In this document: in pieces, positions 52,906 to 61,350 of the stretch
Numbering within the stretch: the first letter of the stretch is position 1
Layout: each line of letters opens with the position of its first letter
Assembly: GCA_947450475.1 (NCBI GenBank)
Contig: CANFVK010000001.1
Coordinates: 186,001 to 250,000 of the forward strand
Length of the DNA: 64,000 nucleotides
Reading direction: 5' to 3'
Source of the DNA: Bacteriovoracaceae bacterium
GTDB lineage: Bacteria; Bdellovibrionota; Bacteriovoracia; Bacteriovoracales; Bacteriovoracaceae
Notes under the pieces: model-generated
Databases searched by the model: none
The model's input: the letters and a program-made list of their open reading frames with translations, nothing else
Told to the model about the DNA's origin: nothing
Program-made: the position numbers and the translations under genes

Positions 52906-53637
52906 ATGACTGAAAATAAGAAAGAAGCTAGCCCAATTGCACTAGAAGCTTATGAAAAAATAGCGGAGGGCTTTTCGTCCATGGCCCCAAGTAAAGCTGA
53001 AAATGCTTACATTGAACAGCCAGCCATGAGAAGATTTATCGGCGAAGTTAAGGGACTTAAGATACTTGAAGCTGGTTGTGGGCCTGGTATTTTAGCCGAA
53101 TACCTCATCCATGAAGGAGCCAAGGTTGTAGGGTATGATGTAAGTCCAAAAATGATTGAGCTGGCAAAAAAAAGAAATCCCAAGGACGCGACTTTTTTCG
53201 TAGCAGATATGGCAAAAACTCTTCCTATTGATCAAGATGGAGTTTTTGATTTAGCTGCGGCGTCGCTTTCATTTGATTATATTGAAAACTGGACAATACC
53301 TTTGGCGGAAATTTATCGACTTTTAAAACCTAAAGCTAAGTTTATCTTCACCATTCAACATCCATTAGGGTCTTGGAATTGGTATAAACCAGAATGTGCC
53401 TTTGGAGTTCAGTATGTAGAATCAACTTGGAAGGGGTTTTCAGTTGAGCCGGTCGTCATGCCTGATTACTACCGTTCGTTCGAGGAAGTTATTAATCCAC
53501 TACTTTTGGCAGGCTTTAAAATTTTAAAAATTGAAGATTTAAAACCAATTGATGCTCTCAGATTAGTCGACCCTTATAAATTTGGAAAATTTTCTAAATT
53601 AGCCTCTTTTATGGGAATCGTTGTTCAGAAAGATTAA
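52906..53637 (+). CDS. SAM-dependent methyltransferase (class I)
   Basis: A 243-residue cytoplasmic protein with the class I methyltransferase core: ILEAGCGPGILAEYL (motif I), VVGYDVSPKMIELA and the region ending DYIENWTIPLAEIYRLLKP. The fold type is that of small-molecule methyltransferases such as those of the Methyltransf_11 group. The substrate is unknown. It follows the O-methyltransferase gene closely, so they form an operon. Confidence 0.85.
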   Translation: MTENKKEASPIALEAYEKIAEGFSSMAPSKAENAYIEQPAMRRFIGEVKGLKILEAGCGPGILAEYLIHEGAKVVGYDVSPKMIELAKKRNPKDATFFVADMAKTLPIDQDGVFDLAAASLSFDYIENWTIPLAEIYRLLKPKAKFIFTIQHPLGSWNWYKPECAFGVQYVESTWKGFSVEPVVMPDYYRSFEEVINPLLLAGFKILKIEDLKPIDALRLVDPYKFGKFSKLASFMGIVVQKD

Positions 53638-53639
53638 AC

Positions 53640-54578
53640 TCACCATTTATCGGTGTATTCAATAATTTTATCTGTAATTCCTTTCTCTGACAGCGAGTGG
53701 CCAGCATCGGCGATGAGGTGAATTTCGGATTCTGGAAATGCCCGATGAAGTTCCCAAGCACTTTCGGCGGGACAAACAACATCATATCTGCCTTGAACTA
53801 TGACTGTTGGGATTTGGCGAATTTTATCGATGTTATTAAGAAGGTAATTATCTTCGCTAAAAAAACCTTTATTGATAAAGTAATGGCATTCGATGCGGGC
53901 AAATGCATCAGCAAACTCGTCTTCTCCAAATCTGGCGACTATATCTTTTTCAGCAATAAGTTTAGATGTCGATCCTTCCCATATGGACCAAGCTTTAGCA
54001 GCTTCTTTTCGTACGGACTGAAGTTCTGAAGTTAAGCGCCGATAGAAAGCACTAACAAAATCCTTTCTTTCTTCGATGGGAATAGGTCGGACATAATCCT
54101 CCCATGCATCTGGATATATTTTTGAACACCCCTCCTGATAAAACCAATCAATTTCTTTTTTACGAAGAAGAAATATCCCTCTTAAAAATAATTCGGTACA
54201 GGTAACAGGGTGGTTTATAGCATAAGCCAGTGCCAGAGTTGAGCCCCATGAACCTCCAAATACGGACCACTTCGCAATGCTGAGATGGTTACGAATTTTC
54301 TCGATATCTGAAATTAAATCCCAAGTAGTGTTTTGATTCAATTCGGCCATTGGTGTGCTTTGGCCACATCCACGTTGATCAAAGAGAATAATTCTCCATT
54401 TTTCTGGATTAAAATAGCGGCGATAATTTGCGATTAATCCTCCTCCTGGTCCTCCATGAAGAAATACGACTGGTTTTCCTTTGGGATTTCCCACCTCTTC
54501 GAAGTAGAGAGTATGTATGTCTGATACTTTTAAGAAACCAGTGCTGTAGGGTTCAATTTCGGGGTACATTTGATTCAT
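53640..54578 (-). CDS. pip: Proline iminopeptidase
   Basis: A 312-residue alpha/beta hydrolase that removes N-terminal proline from peptides. The oxyanion motif HGGPGGG, nucleophile motif GGSWGS, catalytic Asp in GRYDVVCP and His in AGHS are all present. DQRGCGQS and the helical cap are typical. ATG 54578 stands 7 bases after AAGGA; ATG 54584 is too close. No signal peptide, so cytoplasmic. Confidence 0.93.
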   Translation of the reverse strand: MNQMYPEIEPYSTGFLKVSDIHTLYFEEVGNPKGKPVVFLHGGPGGGLIANYRRYFNPEKWRIILFDQRGCGQSTPMAELNQNTTWDLISDIEKIRNHLSIAKWSVFGGSWGSTLALAYAINHPVTCTELFLRGIFLLRKKEIDWFYQEGCSKIYPDAWEDYVRPIPIEERKDFVSAFYRRLTSELQSVRKEAAKAWSIWEGSTSKLIAEKDIVARFGEDEFADAFARIECHYFINKGFFSEDNYLLNNIDKIRQIPTVIVQGRYDVVCPAESAWELHRAFPESEIHLIADAGHSLSEKGITDKIIEYTDKW

Positions 54579-54708
54579 GAGCATTTCCTTTAAATAGTCC
54601 TCTAATACTTTGGTTGCTATTGTAGCTGAGATTATAAAACAAATCGAAATTTTTTTGAATTTGAAATTCGCTACTAAAATTTAGGTTCCACAATTGTAAA
54701 GATTCCGA

Positions 54709-54714
54709 TAGCAT
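54709..54714 (+). promoter_or_regulatory. Possible -10 element 6 bases before the yihY-like start
   Basis: TAGCAT ends 6 bases before ATG 54721, which has no Shine-Dalgarno sequence. The -35 region is weak. Confidence 0.28.
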
Positions 54715-54720
54715 TAAACT

Positions 54721-55641
54721 ATGCGATTAGTAGTTCAATTTTTCAGATTAAAATTTCATAATTATTATAAAGCGGGTCTGCTTTTTTACCAAAAAAAAGG
54801 AACGATGCTAGCATCCTCTGCTAGTTTTTATGCCCTTTTGTCAGTTGTTCCATTTACGCTTTTGCTGGTAAGAGGAATAGGCTACTTCTTGGGAAGTCTT
54901 GATAAAACCCAAAAATATCTATTTATAATCGGTTCGACTTTTTTTCCTGAAATTGCTCCTGAATTATTGATTAAGCTACAGTTGTTAATTAAAGGACCAC
55001 TTTTTGCGGGGACTAAGTTCAACTTATTAAACTTTTTTTTCTTAGCTATATCTACTCTCTCATTTTTAAATTCTATTTGGATGGGAATTTTTTTTATCAC
55101 AGATGATAAAAACACACTTTCATGGTGGCGGATTTTAAAGGGATTTGTCATTATTCTTATCACGCTCTTAATGGTTGGAATGATTTTTATTATGCCGCCA
55201 ATAATTATATATATTATCAAGTTTTTACAATCTAATGTTTTAACCCAATTTATCTGGGATAATTTTGATTTCCTACGACCAGCGCTGCAATATATTTTAA
55301 AAATCAATCTTAAAAAATCTTATTGGTTGAATTCAAACTTATTACATATAACTATCTTGCTGGCTTATTTCACCGTGCTTTATCGCTGGTTATTTTCTTG
55401 GAAAATCAAATTTAGCGAGGCTTTTTTAGCGTCACTTTCTTTTTCACTTTCGATATTTCTTGGTAAGTCCCTTTTTTGGATTTATATCTATTATGTTCGC
55501 ACTAGTTTAATGAGAAATTATGGGGACCTCTACACTTCAGTTATTGGAGTCATCTGGCTTTTCTTACTAATGTGTTTCTTTTTTTATGGCGCCTGTGTTT
55601 GTAATGTATTTAAAGAAAAAAGAGAATTGGGGATAAAATAA
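54721..55641 (+). CDS. YihY/BrkB-family inner-membrane protein
   Basis: A 306-residue polytopic membrane protein with about six helices. The start (KKGTMLASSASFYALLSVVPFTLLL) and the end (YGDLYTSVIGVIWLFLLMCFFFYGACV) match the YihY/BrkB family, once wrongly called ribonuclease BN. Its function is not settled; roles in envelope transport have been suggested. The stop overlaps the next start (TAATG). Confidence 0.9.
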   Translation: MRLVVQFFRLKFHNYYKAGLLFYQKKGTMLASSASFYALLSVVPFTLLLVRGIGYFLGSLDKTQKYLFIIGSTFFPEIAPELLIKLQLLIKGPLFAGTKFNLLNFFFLAISTLSFLNSIWMGIFFITDDKNTLSWWRILKGFVIILITLLMVGMIFIMPPIIIYIIKFLQSNVLTQFIWDNFDFLRPALQYILKINLKKSYWLNSNLLHITILLAYFTVLYRWLFSWKIKFSEAFLASLSFSLSIFLGKSLFWIYIYYVRTSLMRNYGDLYTSVIGVIWLFLLMCFFFYGACVCNVFKEKRELGIK

Positions 55642-55868
55642 TGTCAATTATTAGAACAATACTTCAACTTTATAAAGTCGCACTTATAATCGATGCCATC
55701 TTAAGTTATTTTCCTAATTTGCAAGGACAAAACTGGAGAATTCAATTAAAGAAGCTTTGTGATTATACCTGCAATCCCATTAGAAAAATGCTTCCTCCAG
55801 TTTTGCCTCTGGATCCCTCGCCACTAATTGTGATACTCATTATCAATTTATTCGAATTTCTTTGGTAA
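55641..55868 (+). CDS. YggT-family membrane protein
   Basis: A 75-residue protein with two hydrophobic helices separated by the typical YggT middle (RKLCDYTCNPIRKMLPP-like KLCDYTCNPIRKMLPP). The family is linked to cell-division or envelope organisation, with no fixed biochemical role. It overlaps the YihY-like gene by one base, so their products are made together. Confidence 0.85.
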   Translation: MSIIRTILQLYKVALIIDAILSYFPNLQGQNWRIQLKKLCDYTCNPIRKMLPPVLPLDPSPLIVILIINLFEFLW

Positions 55869-55885
55869 ATAAATAAACCAAAAAC

Positions 55886-55915
55886 TTGTCAATAATGGGT
55901 AATTGATTTTACAAT
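55886..55915 (+). promoter_or_regulatory. Probable promoter of the gene at 55968
   Basis: TTGTCA (55886-55891), an 18-base spacer and TACAAT (55910-55915). The distance to the ATG at 55968 leaves a leader of about 45 bases. Confidence 0.45.
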
Positions 55916-55967
55916 TATTACTGAGATTAAAAAATATTGCTCCTTCAAAGGATTTGATAGGATTAAA

Positions 55968-56933
55968 ATGGATCAAACCGATTTAAATCTAGATTTTCTG
56001 CTTCAAGAAACCTTGGTGCTAACCGAGTTTTTAAGAACTAACAACAGTCAAATTCCGCAGAAAGTTGTCGCTGAGGCTACTCGTTTAAAATTAGAATCAG
56101 AGGCATTCTCTGATTTTGACAGCGTTGCAGACGATGATTCTTTTTATGAGATTGCGGATGGATTAATTGAGGATCTCGAAGACTTTAGGCCCGCAGAAGT
56201 ATCCCCAGTTCAAGATAATGCAAGAGAAATTTGTCAAACATCTTGGCCTAATTCCGCCGGAATCATTTTTAAAATAGATAAAGGCTTGAGCACATTCTGC
56301 GTGAGAGGTTTTTGTGTTTCGAATATCAAAGAGGCATTAGAAGAACTGGCGGAACCGCTTGCCGCGAAAAGAGTGATTTTGAAATTAGCAGCTAGTGAGA
56401 ACATTGATTCTGTTGGATTTTTTGCTACGTTGAATCTCGAGTTGGCTCAAGCTATAAGGGAGCAGGTTTTAAATCGAAGATTTCCACTTCTAGAGGATTC
56501 CGTTTGCAACATAAGTGATCCTGGATTTAGTTGGTGGATGAATATTGAAAATGGTAATGCTGATCAAGCAGGTGGAAAATTTGATATTTTTTTTCGCTCT
56601 CAAGGAGTTAACCGAGATGATAAATTTATTCAGCTTGGTCCTATCGGGGATGCCTCAATCGCGGCACTTCGCTTAAATCAAGTTCGTTCATTGCTTAGAA
56701 GTTCGTTTCCGGTAAGTGAATTCTCATGTGATGATAAATGTTTTACAGTAGCTTCAACTAAACCTGATCATTTGAGTTTTGTATCTTTTAAGAATATTTT
56801 CTTGAAAGGAATCAATAATACAGATATTGAAAATTTTCCTGACAATATAGTGGGTAGAACTTTGTACTATTATTTTCATGAATTAGCCGTAGTTAGAAAA
56901 TTTTGGATTGAAGTCAAAGCAAAGCTCGGTTAA
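55968..56933 (+). CDS. Cytoplasmic protein of unknown function
   Basis: A 321-residue protein with no signal peptide or membrane segment. The first 85 residues are acidic (DSVADDDSFYEIADGLIEDLEDF). The remainder looks like a mixed alpha/beta globular domain with five Cys residues. AGGATT precedes the ATG. I do not recognise the family. It lies 47 bases before the FtsB/DivIC-like gene, so a role near division is possible but unsupported. Confidence 0.65.
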   Translation: MDQTDLNLDFLLQETLVLTEFLRTNNSQIPQKVVAEATRLKLESEAFSDFDSVADDDSFYEIADGLIEDLEDFRPAEVSPVQDNAREICQTSWPNSAGIIFKIDKGLSTFCVRGFCVSNIKEALEELAEPLAAKRVILKLAASENIDSVGFFATLNLELAQAIREQVLNRRFPLLEDSVCNISDPGFSWWMNIENGNADQAGGKFDIFFRSQGVNRDDKFIQLGPIGDASIAALRLNQVRSLLRSSFPVSEFSCDDKCFTVASTKPDHLSFVSFKNIFLKGINNTDIENFPDNIVGRTLYYYFHELAVVRKFWIEVKAKLG

Positions 56934-56980
56934 AATATAACAAAACAGGATGTTTTGTTTCTTAACGACAGGATGTTTAC

Positions 56981-57772
56981 TTGGAATTTTCTTTTGACAG
57001 ATCAAATGAATCACGTGCTCGTAACTCAACGACAGGAACTTCTTCCGAAAATCAATCTTCAGGTTCTCAAGAAGCTCGAATGCAAAACAACCAAGATGGT
57101 GTTGATACTTCCAATATTGCCAATGAGCGCTTGAGAAAGGCAATTGAAAGAAATCGTTCTCGTCAGGCAGAACGTATGAAAAATCAGCCTCAGCCACCTA
57201 CTGTTGCGCAAGCAAACTCGAAGCAAGAGGAAGTTGTCTTAGAAACAAATCAAGCTTCTTTTTTTGATAAACCTTCATCTTCTGCCAACAGACTAAAAGC
57301 TAGAGCTCAAGAAAGAATTCATGAACAAGTGGCAACTTCTTCCGCTGTCGTAACCAGAAGAACAGTAGCTAATTCTCAAGAAAGTGATTTTACTCCTGCT
57401 AAGAGGACCGCGAAAAAAGTTGCCTCCCAAGTAAGTTACTCTACGACTTCAAGTCGAAAGAAATCAAAGTCGCTCAATCCTAAGTTGCTGACTTATTTGG
57501 TTCGGGCGTGTTGGATTTTTTGTGCACTGATGATTTTGAGACTTGTTTTTGCTAGTGGTGGAGTTGCAGATTTTTACACTCAACGCAATCTTCTTCAGGA
57601 TAGAGTTGTCGAGTTAGACAGAATTAAAAAAGAAAATATGCAGATTGTAAGAGAAATTGAGCGGATGCAAACGGATGCTGCTTTTCAAAAGAAATTAGTA
57701 AGGGACAATTTAGGCTTTATTGCTTCTGATGAGTTTTTAGTACTATTTCCGAAAGAGAAATTGGTCCAGTAA
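56981..57772 (+). CDS. FtsB/DivIC-like division protein with long N-terminal tail
   Basis: A 263-residue single-pass membrane protein. Residues 1-165 are polar, rich in Ser, Gln, Arg and Lys, and probably disordered in the cytoplasm. Residues about 170-188 are the membrane helix (YLVRACWIFCALMILRLVF). Residues about 200-250 form the periplasmic coiled coil ending with AAFQKKLVRDNLGFI and LVLFPKEK, as in septum-formation initiators (FtsB/DivIC). Family members are usually near 100 residues. The start is TTG 56981 after AGGA. The last 56 bases overlap the convergent DUF192 gene. Confidence 0.8.
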   Translation: MEFSFDRSNESRARNSTTGTSSENQSSGSQEARMQNNQDGVDTSNIANERLRKAIERNRSRQAERMKNQPQPPTVAQANSKQEEVVLETNQASFFDKPSSSANRLKARAQERIHEQVATSSAVVTRRTVANSQESDFTPAKRTAKKVASQVSYSTTSSRKKSKSLNPKLLTYLVRACWIFCALMILRLVFASGGVADFYTQRNLLQDRVVELDRIKKENMQIVREIERMQTDAAFQKKLVRDNLGFIASDEFLVLFPKEKLVQ

Positions 57773-58232
57773 AGTTTAGTTGATCACCTATTTTAATTGA
57801 TTTGCTAAAGGGAGATCCTGCCTTCGTTTCCAAGATAAATTGAGCCAAGTATATGGATGTTTTGTAAATAGCAGGGGGCTCGGTCAGTCCAGGATGGTGT
57901 GGAGCTTTCTTATCCATTCCAACAACTTTCAATTTATCATCCAGAAATATGATGTCTAAATCGAAATAAGTATTTGGCATCCAGAATTTTCTTGGTGCCA
58001 TCTCAGAGTTAACAAATAACATTGCCATTGAATTGTTAAAATCTTTATTCTTCAACCCACTAAGTCCTTTTGTGTGCTCTTCTTTAGTTAATGCAAGTTT
58101 AAGTTCTATTTTTTGACCTTGAGCATTTTTAATAAAAAAAGCTTCTTTTCCCCAAGCTATAATTGCAAACAGTGTTAATAGAAATGCAAGATTTTTAATG
58201 AGCTTTGAAAGGTATTGGGGTATAGTTGTCAT
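57717..58232 (-). CDS. DUF192-family exported protein
   Basis: A 171-residue protein with an N-terminal signal or anchor (IKNLAFLLTLFAIIAWG). The rest is a DUF192 domain: IELKLALTKEEHTKGLSGL, AMLFVNSEMAPRKFWMPNTYFDLDIIFLDD, and ILETKAGSPFSKSIKIGDQL. The family is periplasmic and of unknown function. AGGAAA lies before ATG 58232; the ATG at 58250 would place that site inside the gene. Its 3' end overlaps the FtsB-like gene by 56 bases on the other strand. Confidence 0.88.
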   Translation of the reverse strand: MTTIPQYLSKLIKNLAFLLTLFAIIAWGKEAFFIKNAQGQKIELKLALTKEEHTKGLSGLKNKDFNNSMAMLFVNSEMAPRKFWMPNTYFDLDIIFLDDKLKVVGMDKKAPHHPGLTEPPAIYKTSIYLAQFILETKAGSPFSKSIKIGDQLNFTGPISLSEIVLKTHQKQ

Positions 58233-58298
58233 GATCAATTTCCTAGTCAATATTAAAAATGGCTAATGAAATTGTCGTCAATTTTTGAGGAGAAATCA

Positions 58299-60110
58299 AT
58301 GACAACTTCCCATACTCCAATTCCTGGACTAATGCGCTCACACCATTGTGGAGAATTAAAGGCTAGTGATATTGGTCGCTCAGTTACTCTTTGTGGATGG
58401 GTTAACAAGTACCGAAATCTTGGAAGTCTTCATTTTATTGATTTGCGCGATAAATTTGGTGTGACTCAATTGGGTTTTGTCGAATTTAAAGGAAATATTG
58501 ATGAATTAAAAAAATGCTCGCTTGAGTCCGTAATTTTGGCAAAAGGAATCGTTCAAGCTAGACCAATAGAAGCGCAAAATACAAATATGATCACTGGTGA
58601 GATTGAAGTTCAGGTCACAGAGCTAACTATTCTTTCTCGCTCTGATATCGACAATATTCCATTCCTTCCCTATGGGGCGGTTGAAGCTACTGAAGATCTG
58701 CGCCTCAAATACCGTTATCTCGATTTACGTACTAAGCGCCTGCAAGATATTTTGCAAATGCGTTCAAGAACCATGAATAAAATTAGAGCACTTTTAGATA
58801 ATGAAAATTTTATAGAAGTTGAGACTCCAATTCTCTATAAATCAACACCTGAAGGGGCAAGGGATTATATTGTTCCCTCGCGAGTGCATCCCGGAGAGGT
58901 TTATGCTCTTCCACAATCGCCACAGACTCTCAAGCAGCTTCTTATGATTGGCGGAACTGATAAGTATTTTCAAATATGTCGATGCTTTCGAGATGAAGAT
59001 TTAAGAGCAGATCGCCAGCCTGAGTTTTCTCAAGTGGATATTGAAGTTTCATTCTCCACCCAAGAATATATGAAAAATTTAGTAGAAAAAATTCTGAAAA
59101 AAGTTTTTGACTTAAGTGCTGATTTTAAACTTCCAATGATGACCTATAAAGATGCAATGAATGTCTATGGTTGTGATAAGCCCGATCTTCGCTTTGGCCT
59201 TAAGCAAATGGATGTGACTGAAATTTTCAAGAATTCAGACTTTGCGACCTTTTCAACTGTTGCAAATGGTTTTGGACTTATTAAGGCCATGTTTGTTCCA
59301 GAGTCTCTTGGGCAATTCACCCGTAAAGATACTGATGCCTTCATAGAGGTCGTGAAGCCCCATGGTGGCAAAGGAGTTGCATTCTATAAACTATCAAAAG
59401 GTGAACGCACTACTGGAATTGCGAAATTTATAACTGATGAAATTGAAAAAAATCTCTTTACCCTTTCAGAAGAAAAGGGAGATGGTACATGGCTTTTCTT
59501 TGCTGACTCAGACCATTCGGTGGCCCATGCTAGTGCCGATGCACTAAGACGCAATCTTGCTCAAAAACTTCATTTGATAAAAGAGGAAAAAGCCTTTTTG
59601 TGGGTTTATGATTTTCCACTTCTAGAATGGAGTGAAGAGGCTAAAAGGTTTACAGCCTGTCATCATCCCTTCACGATGCCCTCCAGAGACAAGATTGATA
59701 TTTTCATGAAAGCTGATTATAAAAATGCCAATAGTGAGTTGCGCTTACTAACCGCTGAAGCCTATGATGTTGTTTGTAATGGATACGAAATAGGTGGAGG
59801 TTCAATCAGGATTTTTGATCAAGCAGTTCAAGACAGAATGTTTCAAGTTTTAGGCTTTTCTCCAGAGGAAACCAAGCACCAGTTTGGCTTTTTTATTGAA
59901 GCCCTAAAATACGGAGTTCCTCCTCATGGTGGTTTGGCGTTTGGGCTTGATCGTTTGATTATGATTTTGGCCGGAACAGACTCAATTCGTGATGTTATTG
60001 CATTTCCGAAAACGTCTTCGGCCAGTGATCTGATGTCTCAGGCTCCCTCTTCTCCGTCTTCGGCCCAGTTAAAAGAACTACATTTTCAATGGACTAAGAC
60101 AGAGAAATAA
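58299..60110 (+). CDS. aspS: Aspartyl-tRNA synthetase
   Basis: A 603-residue class II synthetase that charges tRNA-Asp. The N-terminal anticodon-binding OB domain holds [19 protein letters not shown]. Motif 2 is [20 protein letters not shown], then the bacterial GAD insertion (about residues 300-400), and motif 3 is [13 protein letters not shown]. Length fits the bacterial type. GGAG precedes ATG 58299; the earlier ATG 58266 has none. Whether it also charges tRNA-Asn cannot be judged here. Confidence 0.96.
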   Translation: MTTSHTPIPGLMRSHHCGELKASDIGRSVTLCGWVNKYRNLGSLHFIDLRDKFGVTQLGFVEFKGNIDELKKCSLESVILAKGIVQARPIEAQNTNMITGEIEVQVTELTILSRSDIDNIPFLPYGAVEATEDLRLKYRYLDLRTKRLQDILQMRSRTMNKIRALLDNENFIEVETPILYKSTPEGARDYIVPSRVHPGEVYALPQSPQTLKQLLMIGGTDKYFQICRCFRDEDLRADRQPEFSQVDIEVSFSTQEYMKNLVEKILKKVFDLSADFKLPMMTYKDAMNVYGCDKPDLRFGLKQMDVTEIFKNSDFATFSTVANGFGLIKAMFVPESLGQFTRKDTDAFIEVVKPHGGKGVAFYKLSKGERTTGIAKFITDEIEKNLFTLSEEKGDGTWLFFADSDHSVAHASADALRRNLAQKLHLIKEEKAFLWVYDFPLLEWSEEAKRFTACHHPFTMPSRDKIDIFMKADYKNANSELRLLTAEAYDVVCNGYEIGGGSIRIFDQAVQDRMFQVLGFSPEETKHQFGFFIEALKYGVPPHGGLAFGLDRLIMILAGTDSIRDVIAFPKTSSASDLMSQAPSSPSSAQLKELHFQWTKTEK

Positions 60111-60213
60111 TTCATAGTTTTTATCTATTGATCGTTGTTTTAAATCAATTGTTTTTATGAAGAATTTTCATCGATAATGATTTTGTAGTTTAACTGTCAA
60201 AGGAGTTTAAGCG

Positions 60214-60687
60214 ATGAAATCAAAAATTGATATTGGAATAAGCGAAAAAGACAGAGAGGTTATTGCACAGGGGCTTTCACGCTTACTGGCAGATACTTAC
60301 ACTCTTTATTTAAAAACACATAACTTTCACTGGAATGTTACAGGTCCGATGTTTCAAACCTTGCACGTGATGTTTGAAGGTCAATACACAGAACTCTCTC
60401 AAGCAGTAGATTTGATTGCTGAAAGAATTAGGGCCTTAGGTGTAAAGGCTCCAGGCTCCTATCAGGAATTTATCAAGTTAACATCAATTAAAGAGAGTGT
60501 GGGTGATTTTAATGCTAATCAAATGATTTCAGACTTAGTTCATGGTCAAGAATCAGTCATTAAAACGGCAAGAGAACTTTTTCCTAGAGTCGATGAATCT
60601 CATGACGAACCCACAGCAGATTTATTAACTCAAAGAATGCAAATTCATGAAAAAACTGCATGGATGTTGAGAAGTATGTTGGAATAA
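60214..60687 (+). CDS. dps: Dps/ferritin-like DNA-protection protein
   Basis: A 157-residue protein of the Dps family, which forms 12-mers that store iron and protect DNA from peroxide. The ferroxidase-site motifs at the dimer interface are visible: [12 protein letters not shown] and [22 protein letters not shown]. The final helix includes [18 protein letters not shown] stands before the ATG. It is a single gene. Confidence 0.93.
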   Translation: MKSKIDIGISEKDREVIAQGLSRLLADTYTLYLKTHNFHWNVTGPMFQTLHVMFEGQYTELSQAVDLIAERIRALGVKAPGSYQEFIKLTSIKESVGDFNANQMISDLVHGQESVIKTARELFPRVDESHDEPTADLLTQRMQIHEKTAWMLRSMLE

Positions 60688-60705
60688 AATAAGAAATTGT
60701 ACTTA

Positions 60706-61263
60706 TCAGGCAGCTTCATCTTTCTCGCTGTTATCTTCTGATGAAAAAGTTTGAAGCTCCTGTGATTTTAATTCATCATTTAAAATTAATCCAAATTCAC
60801 TTTGGATTTTTAATTCTGAGTTCTCCCAATCAACTTCTGTTTCTGAGATAATATCAGCTAAGCTTTTTTGGTCTTTTCTAAAAAATGATAGTGCAAATAA
60901 AAAGGATCCCAAGAAAGCACAGACTAAATAAGCGAGCGAGCGTTTCATGGATTGAATAAGAGTAATTTCTTCGGCATTGGATATCACTTTCAGACCAAAA
61001 AGTGTTTTACCAATGGTTCTGCCATTTGTGACAAAATAAAAAAGACTAAAGTAGGCAAAGGTTAAAACCATTAATGAAGCTGAGGACATTATTGATAATT
61101 TTTTTATCAAAAATAATTGAGCCTTAAAAGGAAAATGGAAAAAAATAGTCCGTAAGAATTGAGTAAAAGAAGCCATTAAAAAATAATTCGTTAATACAAC
61201 AATAAATAAATCGGTAGTCAAAGCGTAAACCCGCTTTTTTATTTTATCATTGGTGTTAAACAT
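60706..61263 (-). CDS. RDD-family membrane protein
   Basis: A 185-residue inner-membrane protein with about three to four helices. The family marks are VYALTTDLFIVVL near residue 12 (the R..D..D pattern in altered form) and TNGRTIGKTLFGLKVIS near residue 80. The C-terminal 45 residues are acidic. RDD proteins are of mostly unknown transport role. AGGAG precedes the ATG. Confidence 0.82.
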   Translation of the reverse strand: MFNTNDKIKKRVYALTTDLFIVVLTNYFLMASFTQFLRTIFFHFPFKAQLFLIKKLSIMSSASLMVLTFAYFSLFYFVTNGRTIGKTLFGLKVISNAEEITLIQSMKRSLAYLVCAFLGSFLFALSFFRKDQKSLADIISETEVDWENSELKIQSEFGLILNDELKSQELQTFSSEDNSEKDEAA

Positions 61264-61350
61264 AATTATTCTCCTTGGTCACCTACGGCTTATCGAAACC
61301 TTCAGGGAAAATAATGAGGGGCATCTTGATGGGCAAAAGTTGCCTAAGGC

